A stretch of 64,000 nt of DNA from Neobacillus piezotolerans (GCF_003362805.1 NZ_QNQT01000002.1:620001-684000), one strand, 5' to 3'; positions 35,629-42,246 are shown, numbered from the stretch's first letter. Made by a program: numbers and translations. The notes: generated by a model not told the origin, from the letters alone.

Positions 35629-35710
35629 ATGATGAATTCTTAGTGAGAATCTTCAGCTAGACTCCAAAAGGCTGATTGGAGAATTCAACCCTATGAAAGG
35701 AGGAGGATAA
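35629..35710 (+). pseudogene. SOS-box micro-gene with frameshift
   Basis: GGAGGATAAGG precedes ATG ATG at 35629, but the frame ends after four codons. Removing one T at 35638-35641 would join it to SENLQLDSKRLIGEFNPMKG and a few glycines, ending in TAA at 35708-35710, a 26-residue peptide. Either a single-base insertion has broken a tiny gene, or the real product is a four-residue leader. No homologue recognised. Confidence 0.35.
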
Positions 35711-35713
35711 AAA

Positions 35714-35870
35714 ATGCAATATGCTTAATCGAGGAACTTGTGGGGACAGGGGATTCCATAAAGTAAAAAAAATTCTGATCATTATATTAAGCACCAGGTT
35801 CTTGGGAAAATGCCAAACTGGTTCGGAAAGGGGGGATAGGAATTTAACATGGAAATCATATACGCCATGA
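35714..35870 (+). other. Strong ribosome binding site with micro-ORFs
   Basis: AAAGGAGGAGG at 35697-35706 is followed by ATG 35714, which gives only MQYA and a stop, and by ATG 35721, which opens 49 codons overlapping the next gene. An interrupted hairpin (CCAG, TTGG, CCAA, CTGG, 35794-35821) sits just before the next ribosome binding site. This looks like a translational leader, not a standard gene. Confidence 0.35.
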
Positions 35871-36046
35871 CCTTTATTATTAGTTGTGTGGTCTTGGGAG
35901 TACTTTTTCGCCAAATAGATATTCAATTAAAAATTACTAACATATTGGATCTGCATCTTAAAGCGAATAAAGAGGAGAACGATGATGAAAAAAAAGAGGA
36001 CTCAACCCTTGGGTTGAATCCTCCCCCTGAAAAACATGATAAATAG
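35849..36046 (+). CDS. Small membrane protein downstream of LexA box
   Basis: 65 residues: one helix (MEIIYAMTFIISCVVLGVLF) then a charged tail rich in Glu, Lys and Asp. AAAGGGGGGA is 12 bases upstream. The nearest upstream promoter is the LexA-controlled one, so it may be SOS induced; small SOS membrane proteins in bacilli (such as the division inhibitor YneA) make a role in growth arrest conceivable, but there is no sequence match. Confidence 0.6.
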   Translation: MEIIYAMTFIISCVVLGVLFRQIDIQLKITNILDLHLKANKEENDDEKKEDSTLGLNPPPEKHDK

Positions 36047-36067
36047 GGATGCGCCCCTGTTTATCAT
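36036..36067 (+). repeat. Inverted repeat at the 3' end of the small membrane gene
   Basis: ATGATAAATAGGG and CCCCTGTTTATCAT pair across a short loop and include the stop codon. No T-run follows, so it is a weak terminator at best. Confidence 0.45.
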
Positions 36068-36106
36068 ATCTAGTATACCGAAAAAACAAAAAGGGAGGAA
36101 TCCATT

Positions 36107-36257
36107 TTGCTTGAAAAATCACTAACGATTTGGGAAAGATTTGGAACAGGAAATTAAACTTAAAGTTATTGAAGCCGAAATTTATAACAAAATGGGGTAT
36201 TCACCCCGGTTTTTGGGAGTTTTGTTGAAAACACGAAACAGCAAGCAGTTAGCATAG
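36107..36257 (+). pseudogene. Small frameshifted gene
   Basis: AAGGGAGGAA precedes TTG 36107, which reads MLEKSL and then hits a stop after 16 codons. Dropping one A at 36124-36125 moves into RFGKDLEQEIKLKVIEAEIY and NKMGYSPRFLGVLLKTRN to TAG at 36255-36257, a 48-residue helical protein with coherent composition. A single-base insertion or a sequencing error is likely. Family not recognised. Confidence 0.5.
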
Positions 36258-36306
36258 GCTACTTGCTTTTTTAACAAAATGAAAAACTGGGGCAGGCGGC
36301 AGGGCG

Positions 36307-36501
36307 TTAACGGCCAGCCGCCATTTCTTCCTTGAACTTCAACAAACATTTCCGGCAAATGCAGACCTTGTGTAAAAACTCGGTTGGGATAACTTCAAAG
36401 ATGTCGTTAGGGAACTCTTCATGCGTGCACCAGCAAGCTTCGTTTTTCCCCGACATGCACCCGTTCTCCTCCCCGCAAAGCGGGCAAATATTCCCGGCCA
36501 T
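36307..36501 (-). CDS. Cysteine-rich CWC-type protein
   Basis: 64 residues with CPLCGEENGC, EACWCTHEEFP and VCICRKCLLKFKEEM: eight cysteines in the CWC family pattern, probably a zinc-binding protein of unknown role. GGAGGGG lies before the ATG. Confidence 0.75.
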   Translation of the reverse strand: MAGNICPLCGEENGCMSGKNEACWCTHEEFPNDIFEVIPTEFLHKVCICRKCLLKFKEEMAAGR

Positions 36502-36572
36502 CGCCAGCCCCTCCTTATCGCTTTTCTCTATTTTAAGCTTTTTTGGCGAATAGTCCCACTCAAAAACAAAGA

Positions 36573-36593
36573 AGGCACCCGCTTTGGGCGCCT
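36573..36593 (-). terminator. Terminator of the YuzL-like gene
   Basis: On the minus strand AGGCGCCC, AAAGC loop, GGGTGCCT, then TCTTTGTTTTT. Confidence 0.7.
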
Positions 36594-36598
36594 CCGCT

Positions 36599-36733
36599 TT
36601 AGTCCTTTTTAAACTGATTGTTTTGGCTGTTCACCTTATTCTTCCGATGCCGAATATTATGTGGTCCAGCATTCCCCTTCACACTCGCGGCACTAACCCC
36701 GGCCTCGGAAGGATTCTTTTTTAACCTCGCCAT
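36599..36733 (-). CDS. YuzL-like small protein
   Basis: 44 residues starting MARLKKNPSEAGVSAASVKG and ending in NSQNNQFKKD. This is very basic, Asn- and Lys-rich, with the SAASVKGNAGP core that I associate with the YuzL family of small bacillar proteins. GGGGTGA lies six bases before the ATG and a terminator follows. A spore role is suspected from family context only. Confidence 0.65.
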   Translation of the reverse strand: MARLKKNPSEAGVSAASVKGNAGPHNIRHRKNKVNSQNNQFKKD

Positions 36734-36810
36734 CAACCATCACCCCTTACTTTAACATGCCCAGTTTTCAAAGAATTTATGGCGGTAATTAAGGTGATCA
36801 CTATAAATGA

Positions 36811-36895
36811 AAAAAAAATCCCGGCACCTGGCCGGAAAATAGGGTGTCTATAGTAAATAGAGAGGGGAAAATGAAAAGTGGGGTAACTTTCCATG
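36811..36895 (-). ncRNA. Candidate small RNA A (three-member family)
   Basis: A transcript of about 85 bases is predicted from a TAGGAT -10 at 36906-36901 to a terminator (CCGGC, five-base loop, GCCGG, then A or T followed by nine T, ending near 36811). Its body has a 5' hairpin GAAAG / CTTTTC with ACCCC in the loop, then TTTTCCCCTCTC. The same parts in the same order occur in B and C. No conserved reading frame exists. Confidence 0.6.
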
Positions 36896-36900
36896 CCTTC

Positions 36901-36954
36901 ATCCTATCCATTCAATATGAACACAATATGAACTTAATGTTAAGATTTCCTAAA
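36901..36954 (-). promoter_or_regulatory. Promoter of RNA A with PhoP-like repeats
   Basis: Reading 5' to 3' on the minus strand: TTTAGG, TTAACA, TTCATA, TTCATA, starting every 11 bases (top-strand positions 36949, 36938, 36927, 36916), nine bases, then the -10 TAGGAT. The B. subtilis PhoP box is four TT(A/C/T)A(C/T)A copies spaced by about five bases, so this is a close match. Confidence 0.6.
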
Positions 36955-37030
36955 GATCCCGGATGTTTCAAATAATATAACATGAGGCCAGGTATCGAAG
37001 TGTGGGATGCCTGGCCATTTATGCAGAGCA

Positions 37031-37207
37031 TCAGACTTCCTTTTTTGCCATCCTTTGGTATAGGAGGATGTAGTAGTCGAGTTCCTGGCTGGCATGGAGG
37101 GTCGCATGATGGTCGATTCCGTGTCGCAGGCTTTTTTCAAGCATATCACTCCGCAACAATTCGATGTAAGCAGACAATCCGTCCAAGTCAAACAGCCGTT
37201 TGCACAT
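37031..37207 (-). CDS. Spo0E-family aspartyl-phosphate phosphatase
   Basis: 58 residues, starting MCKRLFDLDGLSAYIELLRS and containing HASQELDYYILLYQRM, the SQELD core of Spo0E-like phosphatases, which dephosphorylate Spo0A~P and delay sporulation. GGAGG lies eight bases before ATG 37207. It sits 34 bases downstream of the terminator of RNA B on the same strand, so B may serve as its leader. Overall length and helix-turn-helix layout fit the short members of the family. Confidence 0.85.
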   Translation of the reverse strand: MCKRLFDLDGLSAYIELLRSDMLEKSLRHGIDHHATLHASQELDYYILLYQRMAKKEV

Positions 37208-37240
37208 CGCGAGTCCTCCTGTCGGGATTAGTCTAGGTAA

Positions 37241-37322
37241 AAAAAGATCCGGCTAAAAAGCCGGATATGGACTCTATATTAAAAGAGGGGGAGTATGAAA
37301 AAGTTGAGGGGTTCCTTTTCAC
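37241..37322 (-). ncRNA. Candidate small RNA B (three-member family)
   Basis: About 82 bases from the -10 TATGAT (37334-37329) to a terminator ATCCGGC / GCCGGAT followed by CTTTTTTT. The body contains GTGAAAAGGAACC, a hairpin GAAAAG / CTTTTTC, then CATACTCCCCCTC. It is the copy directly upstream of the Spo0E-like gene, so it could be an attenuated leader as well as an independent RNA. Confidence 0.6.
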
Positions 37323-37328
37323 AAACCC

Positions 37329-37382
37329 ATCATACCGCGTGAAAATGAACAAACTATGAACAAACCTTTAACATTCCCTTAA
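37329..37382 (-). promoter_or_regulatory. Promoter of RNA B with PhoP-like repeats
   Basis: On the minus strand TTAAGG, TTAAAG, TTCATA, TTCATT start every 11 bases (top-strand 37377, 37366, 37355, 37344), then nine bases and the -10 TATGAT. Spacing is identical to promoter A. Confidence 0.6.
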
Positions 37383-37542
37383 ATCTGGCACCTATTAAAA
37401 GTTGCGGGAAAGTGAAAAACTCCTTGCTAAAATCCAACAAAAAAGTGCAGGAGAAGCGCGATTGATTTTTTATAAAAGAATTAAAAAGGATTTCCTGCTT
37501 AAATATCGAACCTTAAAGCAAAAGAAAGTGGGGGATTTCGAG

Positions 37543-37998
37543 ATGTACGAATACTTTAATGGGCTCGTGATCAGGGAAGGCACGGAAGGTGTTCCGGCCG
37601 GCAAGGTCGAGGCACTTTTCGAAGATGCAGGATGGGCCAGGAACACGCCCGAATGGCAAAAAGAAAAGTTCACACTAATTTTCAAAAACTCGACATGGGC
37701 CTTCACCGTCTGGGACAGGAATGAAATGATCGCCATGGTCCGCGTGATCTCGGACCAAATCATGGCAGCGACGATTATGGACCTTATTGTCCGCTCAGAC
37801 TACCACGGCAAAGGCGTCGGCCAAAAACTCGTTTCCCTCTGCCTCCAAAAACTCCCGCACGGGGACTGGTTCGCACATACTTCCGCCAACAACTTCCCAT
37901 TCTATGAAAAATGCGGCTTTGAGGTAAAAGACCCCGCCAAAAATGGCACATGCGCCTACTACGGATATATACAAGCCAGAAAGGACGGGCACCGGTAG
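37543..37998 (+). CDS. GNAT-family N-acetyltransferase
   Basis: 151 residues from ATG 37543, which follows GTGGGGGATTTCGAG. Acetyl-CoA binding motif VRSDYHGKGVGQKLVSLCL (about residues 86-104) and NFPFYEKCGFEV near the end are GNAT hallmarks. The frame stays open 47 codons upstream, but that stretch is basic, lacks homology I recognise and has no site. Substrate unknown. Confidence 0.82.
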   Translation: MYEYFNGLVIREGTEGVPAGKVEALFEDAGWARNTPEWQKEKFTLIFKNSTWAFTVWDRNEMIAMVRVISDQIMAATIMDLIVRSDYHGKGVGQKLVSLCLQKLPHGDWFAHTSANNFPFYEKCGFEVKDPAKNGTCAYYGYIQARKDGHR

Positions 37999-38173
37999 GA
38001 AAAGGTGACACGCCTAACCAAAGCGGACACCAAGTGATGTTGGAGATATGCTTCACTTTCCCTATCCACATGATTCTCCAGTTGGATTCTGCTTGAACCC
38101 CAGCACATGAAAAGAGGGGGAGCCATTCCCCCTCCAAACCCGCAACGTAAACTCAGTTATCATCCCTCGCAGA

Positions 38174-38998
38174 TTATTCCTTCGTTTCAGTCCCTGTAAT
38201 CAGCCAAGACCCATCAACATAAGTTACTGTCACACTTATCGTATAATTCGGCCCATACATGATTGAATCAATCTTTTGGACAAGCTGGTACTCCGTATCG
38301 CTTATTTTAGTTGTTTCATACGGTTCATCAGGCAGGAAAAACAATCCCCGGCCCTGCGGCAATAAATAAAGCCCATCGGAAGTTTCCTTAAAAAGCCGGT
38401 CAAACTGTTCATAGACACCCCGTGTAGCCAATCCGGCAAGCTCCCCATACAGCTCCTCTTTCGTTGAGAAGTCTCTGTATTTATAATCTGAATTCGGGAT
38501 AAAGCGGTCTTGTTCAAAAAGCGAATTGAGCTTATCGCTAAAAGTTACGAGAATAGCCATCACATCAGGCTGTGCGGGTGCCTCCGGTGGAAGGTGATCA
38601 GACGGGTTCGAATTGTCGCCTTTAGAGTCATCCACTCCAGGTTCAACGTCAGGCACGGGTTGTTCAGTATCCACATTTTCACTGTCCTCAGGTAATTTTT
38701 CGTTATCGTTAGCCTCTTTGTCATCAGGAATAACGCCTTTATTGCCTGGATTGGCAGCCGGCCCGTGATTGTTACCGCCGAAATGTGGAACGAGTACGAA
38801 TTCATACATACCTCCAAAAAACAAAAGAATGAGCGCCGCACTAATAAGCGATGGGATAATTTTTTTACTTAAAACAGGTCCTTTCCTTCCCGGGCGGACT
38901 TTACGCAGTACATTCTGTTTCATCTCCCCGGTAAACTCTAATTCAGCCAATTCGCCCTTGAGCATCGCTGCCTTTGCTTCCGTTAACCGATTTTCCAT
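38174..38998 (-). CDS. Membrane anti-sigma factor
   Basis: 274 residues: cytoplasmic N-terminal part (about 1-45), one membrane helix (IIPSLISAALILLFFGGMY, about 47-65), a disordered linker rich in Asp, Glu, Pro and Asn, and an extracytoplasmic domain of beta-sheet type. The gene overlaps the end of an ECF sigma gene, the usual sigma/anti-sigma arrangement. ATG 38998 follows GGAAGG; a GTG three codons earlier is possible. Confidence 0.75.
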   Translation of the reverse strand: MENRLTEAKAAMLKGELAELEFTGEMKQNVLRKVRPGRKGPVLSKKIIPSLISAALILLFFGGMYEFVLVPHFGGNNHGPAANPGNKGVIPDDKEANDNEKLPEDSENVDTEQPVPDVEPGVDDSKGDNSNPSDHLPPEAPAQPDVMAILVTFSDKLNSLFEQDRFIPNSDYKYRDFSTKEELYGELAGLATRGVYEQFDRLFKETSDGLYLLPQGRGLFFLPDEPYETTKISDTEYQLVQKIDSIMYGPNYTISVTVTYVDGSWLITGTETKE

Positions 38999-39505
38999 GG
39001 CCGCCACTTCCTTCCAAAAGAATTTGTTTTAAAAGAACCTTTGCCTTGGCCGTGCGTGATTTCACTGTATTTACGTTGATTTCGGTAACGCTCCCAATTT
39101 CGTTCATCGTCAAATCGTGGAAATAGGCCAACACGATCACTTCCCTGTATTTAACTGGCAGCCGGAAAACCGCATTGACCAAACCTGTTCAGCCTTCGCG
39201 AAGTATTGCGTTTCCGCCCCGTGCTGCTGGCCTTTTAACAGACTCGAGAAATATTCGCTTACATGGACTTTTCGGTAATGCCAGCTTTTTATGTGATCCT
39301 TGCAATGGTTCACCGCAATCCGGTACAGCCATGTATGGATTTTAGATTCGCCGCGGAAGCTGTCAGCTTTTTCATAGCATTTGATAAAAATCTCCTGTGC
39401 CAAATCCTCGGCGGTTTGCCGATTCCTGACAAACGAATAAGCGAGATGAAGAATAGATGTCCCATACTGGTCCATAAACCCGCCCAACCAATCATTATCT
39501 TTCAC
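38943..39505 (-). pseudogene. ECF RNA polymerase sigma factor with frameshift
   Basis: Sigma region 2 is intact in the first frame (AYSFVRNRQTAEDLAQEIFI, YRIAVNHCKDHIKSW). Near 39181-39183 the frame runs off; the next frame continues with VNAVFRLPVKYREVIVLAYF and EINVNTVKSRTAKAKVLLKQ, intact region 4. Adding one T to the TTT run on the minus strand would fuse both into a normal protein of about 187 residues. GTG 39505 follows GGGAGG by eight bases. A sequencing error in the homopolymer, a true mutation or slippage are all possible. Confidence 0.8.
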
Positions 39506-39537
39506 ATTCCACACCTCCCAGCCATTCCCTATATACA

Positions 39538-39566
39538 TTTAGACGAACTAAAACCTGGAATGGTTG
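39538..39566 (-). promoter_or_regulatory. ECF-type autoregulatory promoter
   Basis: On the minus strand TCAACC and CGTCTAAA are separated by exactly 16 bases, matching ECF promoters (AAC, 16 bases, CGTC). It sits about 35 bases upstream of the sigma gene, as expected for self-activation. Confidence 0.6.
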
Positions 39567-39645
39567 AAATTAAATGGAAAAAAGAAGGGTTTTTGCGAAA
39601 ATTGGAGAATAAGAGAAATATATATGAGGAAAGGACGAAAAAGAA

Positions 39646-40065
39646 ATGGAGAAGAAACTTTTAAGGGTTGGAACAATGTATTTGCCTGTTTCAGATGTAG
39701 AGGCTGCCACAAAATGGTATACAAGCAAACTCGGGGCGCAGATTAGCTATAAGGACGGGGACAAGGCAATCGCCAATTTCGCCAACCAAAGCTTTTTCCT
39801 TGTAAAAGCGGAAGAGGGGCAGAGCGCGAATTTCCGTGATTCCTACGGCAACGAACGTTTCTCCGTCACATTTGAGGTCGATGGGCTTGAGGCGCTTGAA
39901 GCCATACAAAGCGATTTCCTTGAAAATGGAGTTACGGTAGGCGAAATCGAGAACCGGGGCCACACAGGCAGAAATTTTGTTTTCCGTGATCCTGACGGCA
40001 ACGCATTCGACGTCTGGAGTGAACTCAGCCCAACCTTCAAGGAATACCTCGCGCATGTGAAATAA
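39646..40065 (+). CDS. VOC-family (glyoxalase-like) protein
   Basis: 139 residues, two beta-alpha-beta-beta-beta modules starting MYLPVSDVEAATKWYTSKLG and ending FRDPDGNAFDVWSE. Family members are metal-dependent dioxygenases, isomerases or antibiotic-binding proteins; substrate unknown. AAAGGA precedes the ATG. Confidence 0.8.
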   Translation: MEKKLLRVGTMYLPVSDVEAATKWYTSKLGAQISYKDGDKAIANFANQSFFLVKAEEGQSANFRDSYGNERFSVTFEVDGLEALEAIQSDFLENGVTVGEIENRGHTGRNFVFRDPDGNAFDVWSELSPTFKEYLAHVK

Positions 40066-40276
40066 TGCTGTTGTCCCAGGGATCACCACCGCGAATGAAA
40101 ATATCCAACTGAGTGCCGAACATGAATAGAAAGCGGTCTTTTTTGTGATGAAAAAGGCCTCTTTTTCAATTTAATGGGCAGATTTTTTAAGAAGGATTGG
40201 GTTATAGTGTTGATTTTGGAACTAGTTGGGAATTTATCTGTGTACCAAATAGTTGTTCTATAGTGGTTTTTAAAGA
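40066..40276. other. Intergenic, nothing recognised
   Basis: A+T-rich stretch between the VOC gene and the repeat array. A short hairpin near 40130-40170 (AAAAGGCC region) may end the VOC transcript; nothing else is seen. Confidence 0.3.
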
Positions 40277-40382
40277 TATCCGGAGAGCGTATCTGGGATT
40301 TTTAAAAATATCCGGGAATTTCGATAGATATCCGGGTTTTTAGAGCAAATATCCGGGTTTATAAAGCAAATATCCGGGTTTG
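40277..40382. repeat. Third 21-bp-type array (ATATCCGGG)
   Basis: TATC cores start at 40277, 40290, 40309, 40329, 40350 and 40371; steps are 13, 19, 20, 21 and 21. The clean units read ATATCCGGGTTT followed by A/T-rich bases. Its position is just downstream of the terminator of RNA C on the minus strand. Period and TATC core match the arrays at 1559 and 12568. Confidence 0.75.
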
Positions 40383-40493
40383 TCACATTTTCGACTAATT
40401 TAACCTTCGAAAAAACTCTAAATGTTGCCCGCACTTAGAGCTTCCAACCGATTCTATTATGAGCCTGTTTTGAAAATGGCTGCATCCCAAACA

Positions 40494-40567
40494 AAAAAAG
40501 GTCCGGCACAAGGCCGGACAAAAAAGAGAATTTTAAAGGGGGTATGAAAAAGTTGGTTCCTTTCCAC
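40494..40567 (-). ncRNA. Candidate small RNA C (three-member family)
   Basis: About 74 bases from the -10 TATGAT (40579-40574) to a terminator GTCCGGC / GCCGGAC followed by CTTTTTTTG. Body: GTGTGGAAAGGAACC, AACTTTTTCATACCCCC, TTTAA. No gene follows on the minus strand for 400 bases, so C at least cannot be a leader of a downstream protein gene. Confidence 0.65.
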
Positions 40568-40573
40568 ACACCT

Positions 40574-40627
40574 ATCATACTGCCCAATTATGATAATTCT
40601 ATTACCGTCAGATTAAAAATTCGGTTA
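40574..40627 (-). promoter_or_regulatory. Promoter of RNA C with degenerate PhoP-like repeats
   Basis: On the minus strand TAACCG, TTAATC, GTAATA, ATCATA start every 11 bases (top-strand 40622, 40611, 40600, 40589), then nine bases and TATGAT. The repeats are more degenerate than in A and B, but the geometry is the same. Confidence 0.5.
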
Positions 40628-40691
40628 AAATTGATTACAGCGAAGTAATATTCCCTCTATTTGGGATATCGACTAAAAAACTGGGGGAGAA

Positions 40692-41072
40692 ATGATGGCG
40701 AAACCACTTTTAAAAGGAATGGAAGGGGTATTTATCCCTGTTAAGGATCCGGCTGATTCAGCGAAATGGTACGAGGAGATACTAGGATTTTCACTTCTTT
40801 ACATGGAGGCGGAGGCTGCGGTGATGAAAATTTCCGAACAAGCGCAAACCGTCGTTTGCCTGGTAAAAACGGACAACCACCATCCGATGAAATTTCCGGA
40901 GAACAATTTCGGAGTCGGGAAGTATTATAATTTCATCCCAGAGGACATCGAGGAGACCTACAACCTTTTAATCGAGAAAAAGGTAAAAGTCAATCCGATT
41001 GGAGGGGAAGGCTCAACAAGATTTTTCACGTTTTATGACCCGGACGGAAATCCACTTGGCGTATGCCAATAA
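40692..41072 (+). CDS. VOC-family protein
   Basis: 126 residues: GVFIPVKDPADSAKWYEEIL at the start and FYDPDGNPLGVCQ at the end, a single glyoxalase/bleomycin-resistance-like domain. GGGGGAG lies upstream of ATG 40692. It is a different subfamily from the VOC protein at 39646. Function unknown. Confidence 0.8.
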   Translation: MMAKPLLKGMEGVFIPVKDPADSAKWYEEILGFSLLYMEAEAAVMKISEQAQTVVCLVKTDNHHPMKFPENNFGVGKYYNFIPEDIEETYNLLIEKKVKVNPIGGEGSTRFFTFYDPDGNPLGVCQ

Positions 41073-41079
41073 CACGAAA

Positions 41080-41104
41080 GGCTGCCGAGGCAGCCGTTTT
41101 TTTA
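41080..41104 (+). terminator. Terminator of the VOC gene
   Basis: GGCTGCC, short loop, GGCAGCC, G and then seven T. Confidence 0.85.
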
Positions 41105-41208
41105 TTTATATAAAATAGGCATTTGGAAGGAATTGGTGGGTTGGTTGCCGAATAGTAAAATAAGGAAAGCAACTTTCAGTACCTAAAATATTTTGAGGGA
41201 GGTCTACA

Positions 41209-41541
41209 ATGCCGCGAATTGAAATGTTCATGAAAGTTCTTCAATACCTTACTATTCCCTTTGTTATTGCCGTACTCATTTTTATTTTCTTAATTTTAAG
41301 AGCTATTTTTGCCATCCTTATCCCCCGCAAAACACGCCTCGTCCAGTGCACGAATTGCATTGAACTGATTGACGAGACCGCACTTACATGCAAGTATTGC
41401 AAAACGGTTATTAATAGGCCAGAGAAAAAGCCGAACATATTCATAAGAATGGTAAATTATAAAACCTTTGACAACCGGCATGACAGGTTTCAGGCTATGA
41501 TCAAGGATTTCCACCGAAAAAACAATGATCCAAGGGTTTAG
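41209..41541 (+). CDS. Membrane protein with zinc ribbon
   Basis: 110 residues: one long membrane helix (YLTIPFVIAVLIFIFLILRA, about 13-32), then CTNCIELIDETALTCKYC, a CxxC-x11-CxxC zinc-ribbon, and a basic tail. GAGGGAGG precedes the ATG. Function unknown. Confidence 0.7.
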   Translation: MPRIEMFMKVLQYLTIPFVIAVLIFIFLILRAIFAILIPRKTRLVQCTNCIELIDETALTCKYCKTVINRPEKKPNIFIRMVNYKTFDNRHDRFQAMIKDFHRKNNDPRV

Positions 41542-41581
41542 GAGGCACTCGAACCTGCTGGCCTATTTTTCAAAAAGGCTA

Positions 41582-41610
41582 TTGCCATCGATGCATAAAT
41601 AATGTAATAT
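41582..41610 (+). promoter_or_regulatory. Promoter of the thrS leader
   Basis: TTGCCA (41582-41587), 17 bases, TAATAT (41605-41610). Confidence 0.55.
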
Positions 41611-41616
41611 GTGGAA

Positions 41617-41937
41617 ACAACAATATGAACTCTGATTTCAAAAGCGATGATGAGGGCATGGGGTACTTTTTCGGTTTCCAGAGAGGGAAGGAAAGCTGGG
41701 ACTTCCTAACGCAGGAAAGTATCTTACCACCTACTGAGCTGCATTGGGGAATTGAAGTATCCAATGCCGTTTTTGCTACGTTACAGCGCCAAAGCCGTAA
41801 GCAGCCGTCCCTTTACACGGGAATGTTCCGCATTTAAAAGCGGAACACATGGTCAGGTTTGCGTATGGGAAATTGGGTGGAACCACGGGTAACACACTCG
41901 TCCCTTGCCAAGGGATGGGTGTGTTTTTTATTTTTCA
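41617..41937 (+). promoter_or_regulatory. T-box riboswitch 1 (threonine)
   Basis: Stem I region with AGAGAGGGAAGG and a candidate specifier ACC (in TCTTACCACC, about 41725), the T-box sequence GGGTGGAACCACGGGT (41876-41891) that reads the tRNA 3' end, and a terminator with arms ACACACTCGTCCCTT and AAGGGATGGGTGTGT followed by T. Uncharged tRNA-Thr binding would favour the antiterminator. Confidence 0.9.
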
Positions 41938-41944
41938 AAAAATA

Positions 41945-42228
41945 CAAGTACCGCGATGAAAAGGACATGAATTGTTTTTCCGGTTTCCAGAGAGGGAAGG
42001 GTGCTGCGAACTTCCTAACGCAGGAGAACAATTTACCGCCTTTGAGCCGCATCGGGGAACCATAGTATCCGATGCCGTATATGCTGCGTTAAAGCACCAA
42101 AGCCGTAAGCTACCGCCATTGTACATGGAAATGTTCCGAACAGGTGAGGTTGACTTACGGGAAATTGGGTGGAACCACGGGTTATTCGCACTCGTCCCTT
42201 GTTTAGGGACGGGTGTTTTTTTATTTTA
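41945..42228 (+). promoter_or_regulatory. T-box riboswitch 2 (threonine), tandem
   Basis: A second complete T-box, similar to the first: AGAGAGGGAAGG, candidate specifier ACC (in ATTTACCGCC, about 42032), GGGTGGAACCACGGGT, and a terminator CACTCGTCCCTT / AGGGACGGGTG plus seven T. Tandem T-boxes make the response to threonine starvation steeper, as known for B. subtilis thrZ. Confidence 0.9.
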
Positions 42229-42246
42229 AAAAAGGAGAGGAAGACC

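Noticed and set aside
36811-40627. Plus-strand mini-ORFs beginning ATGAAAAAGTTG after GAGGGGG in the small RNA loci
   Set aside because: Frames are not conserved between copies (one has a 4-base insertion), and the T-runs of the terminators exist only on the minus strand. The apparent ribosome binding site is the complement of the C-rich motif.
41625-42065. Open frames in the thrS leader
   Set aside because: They lie wholly within the two T-box structures.
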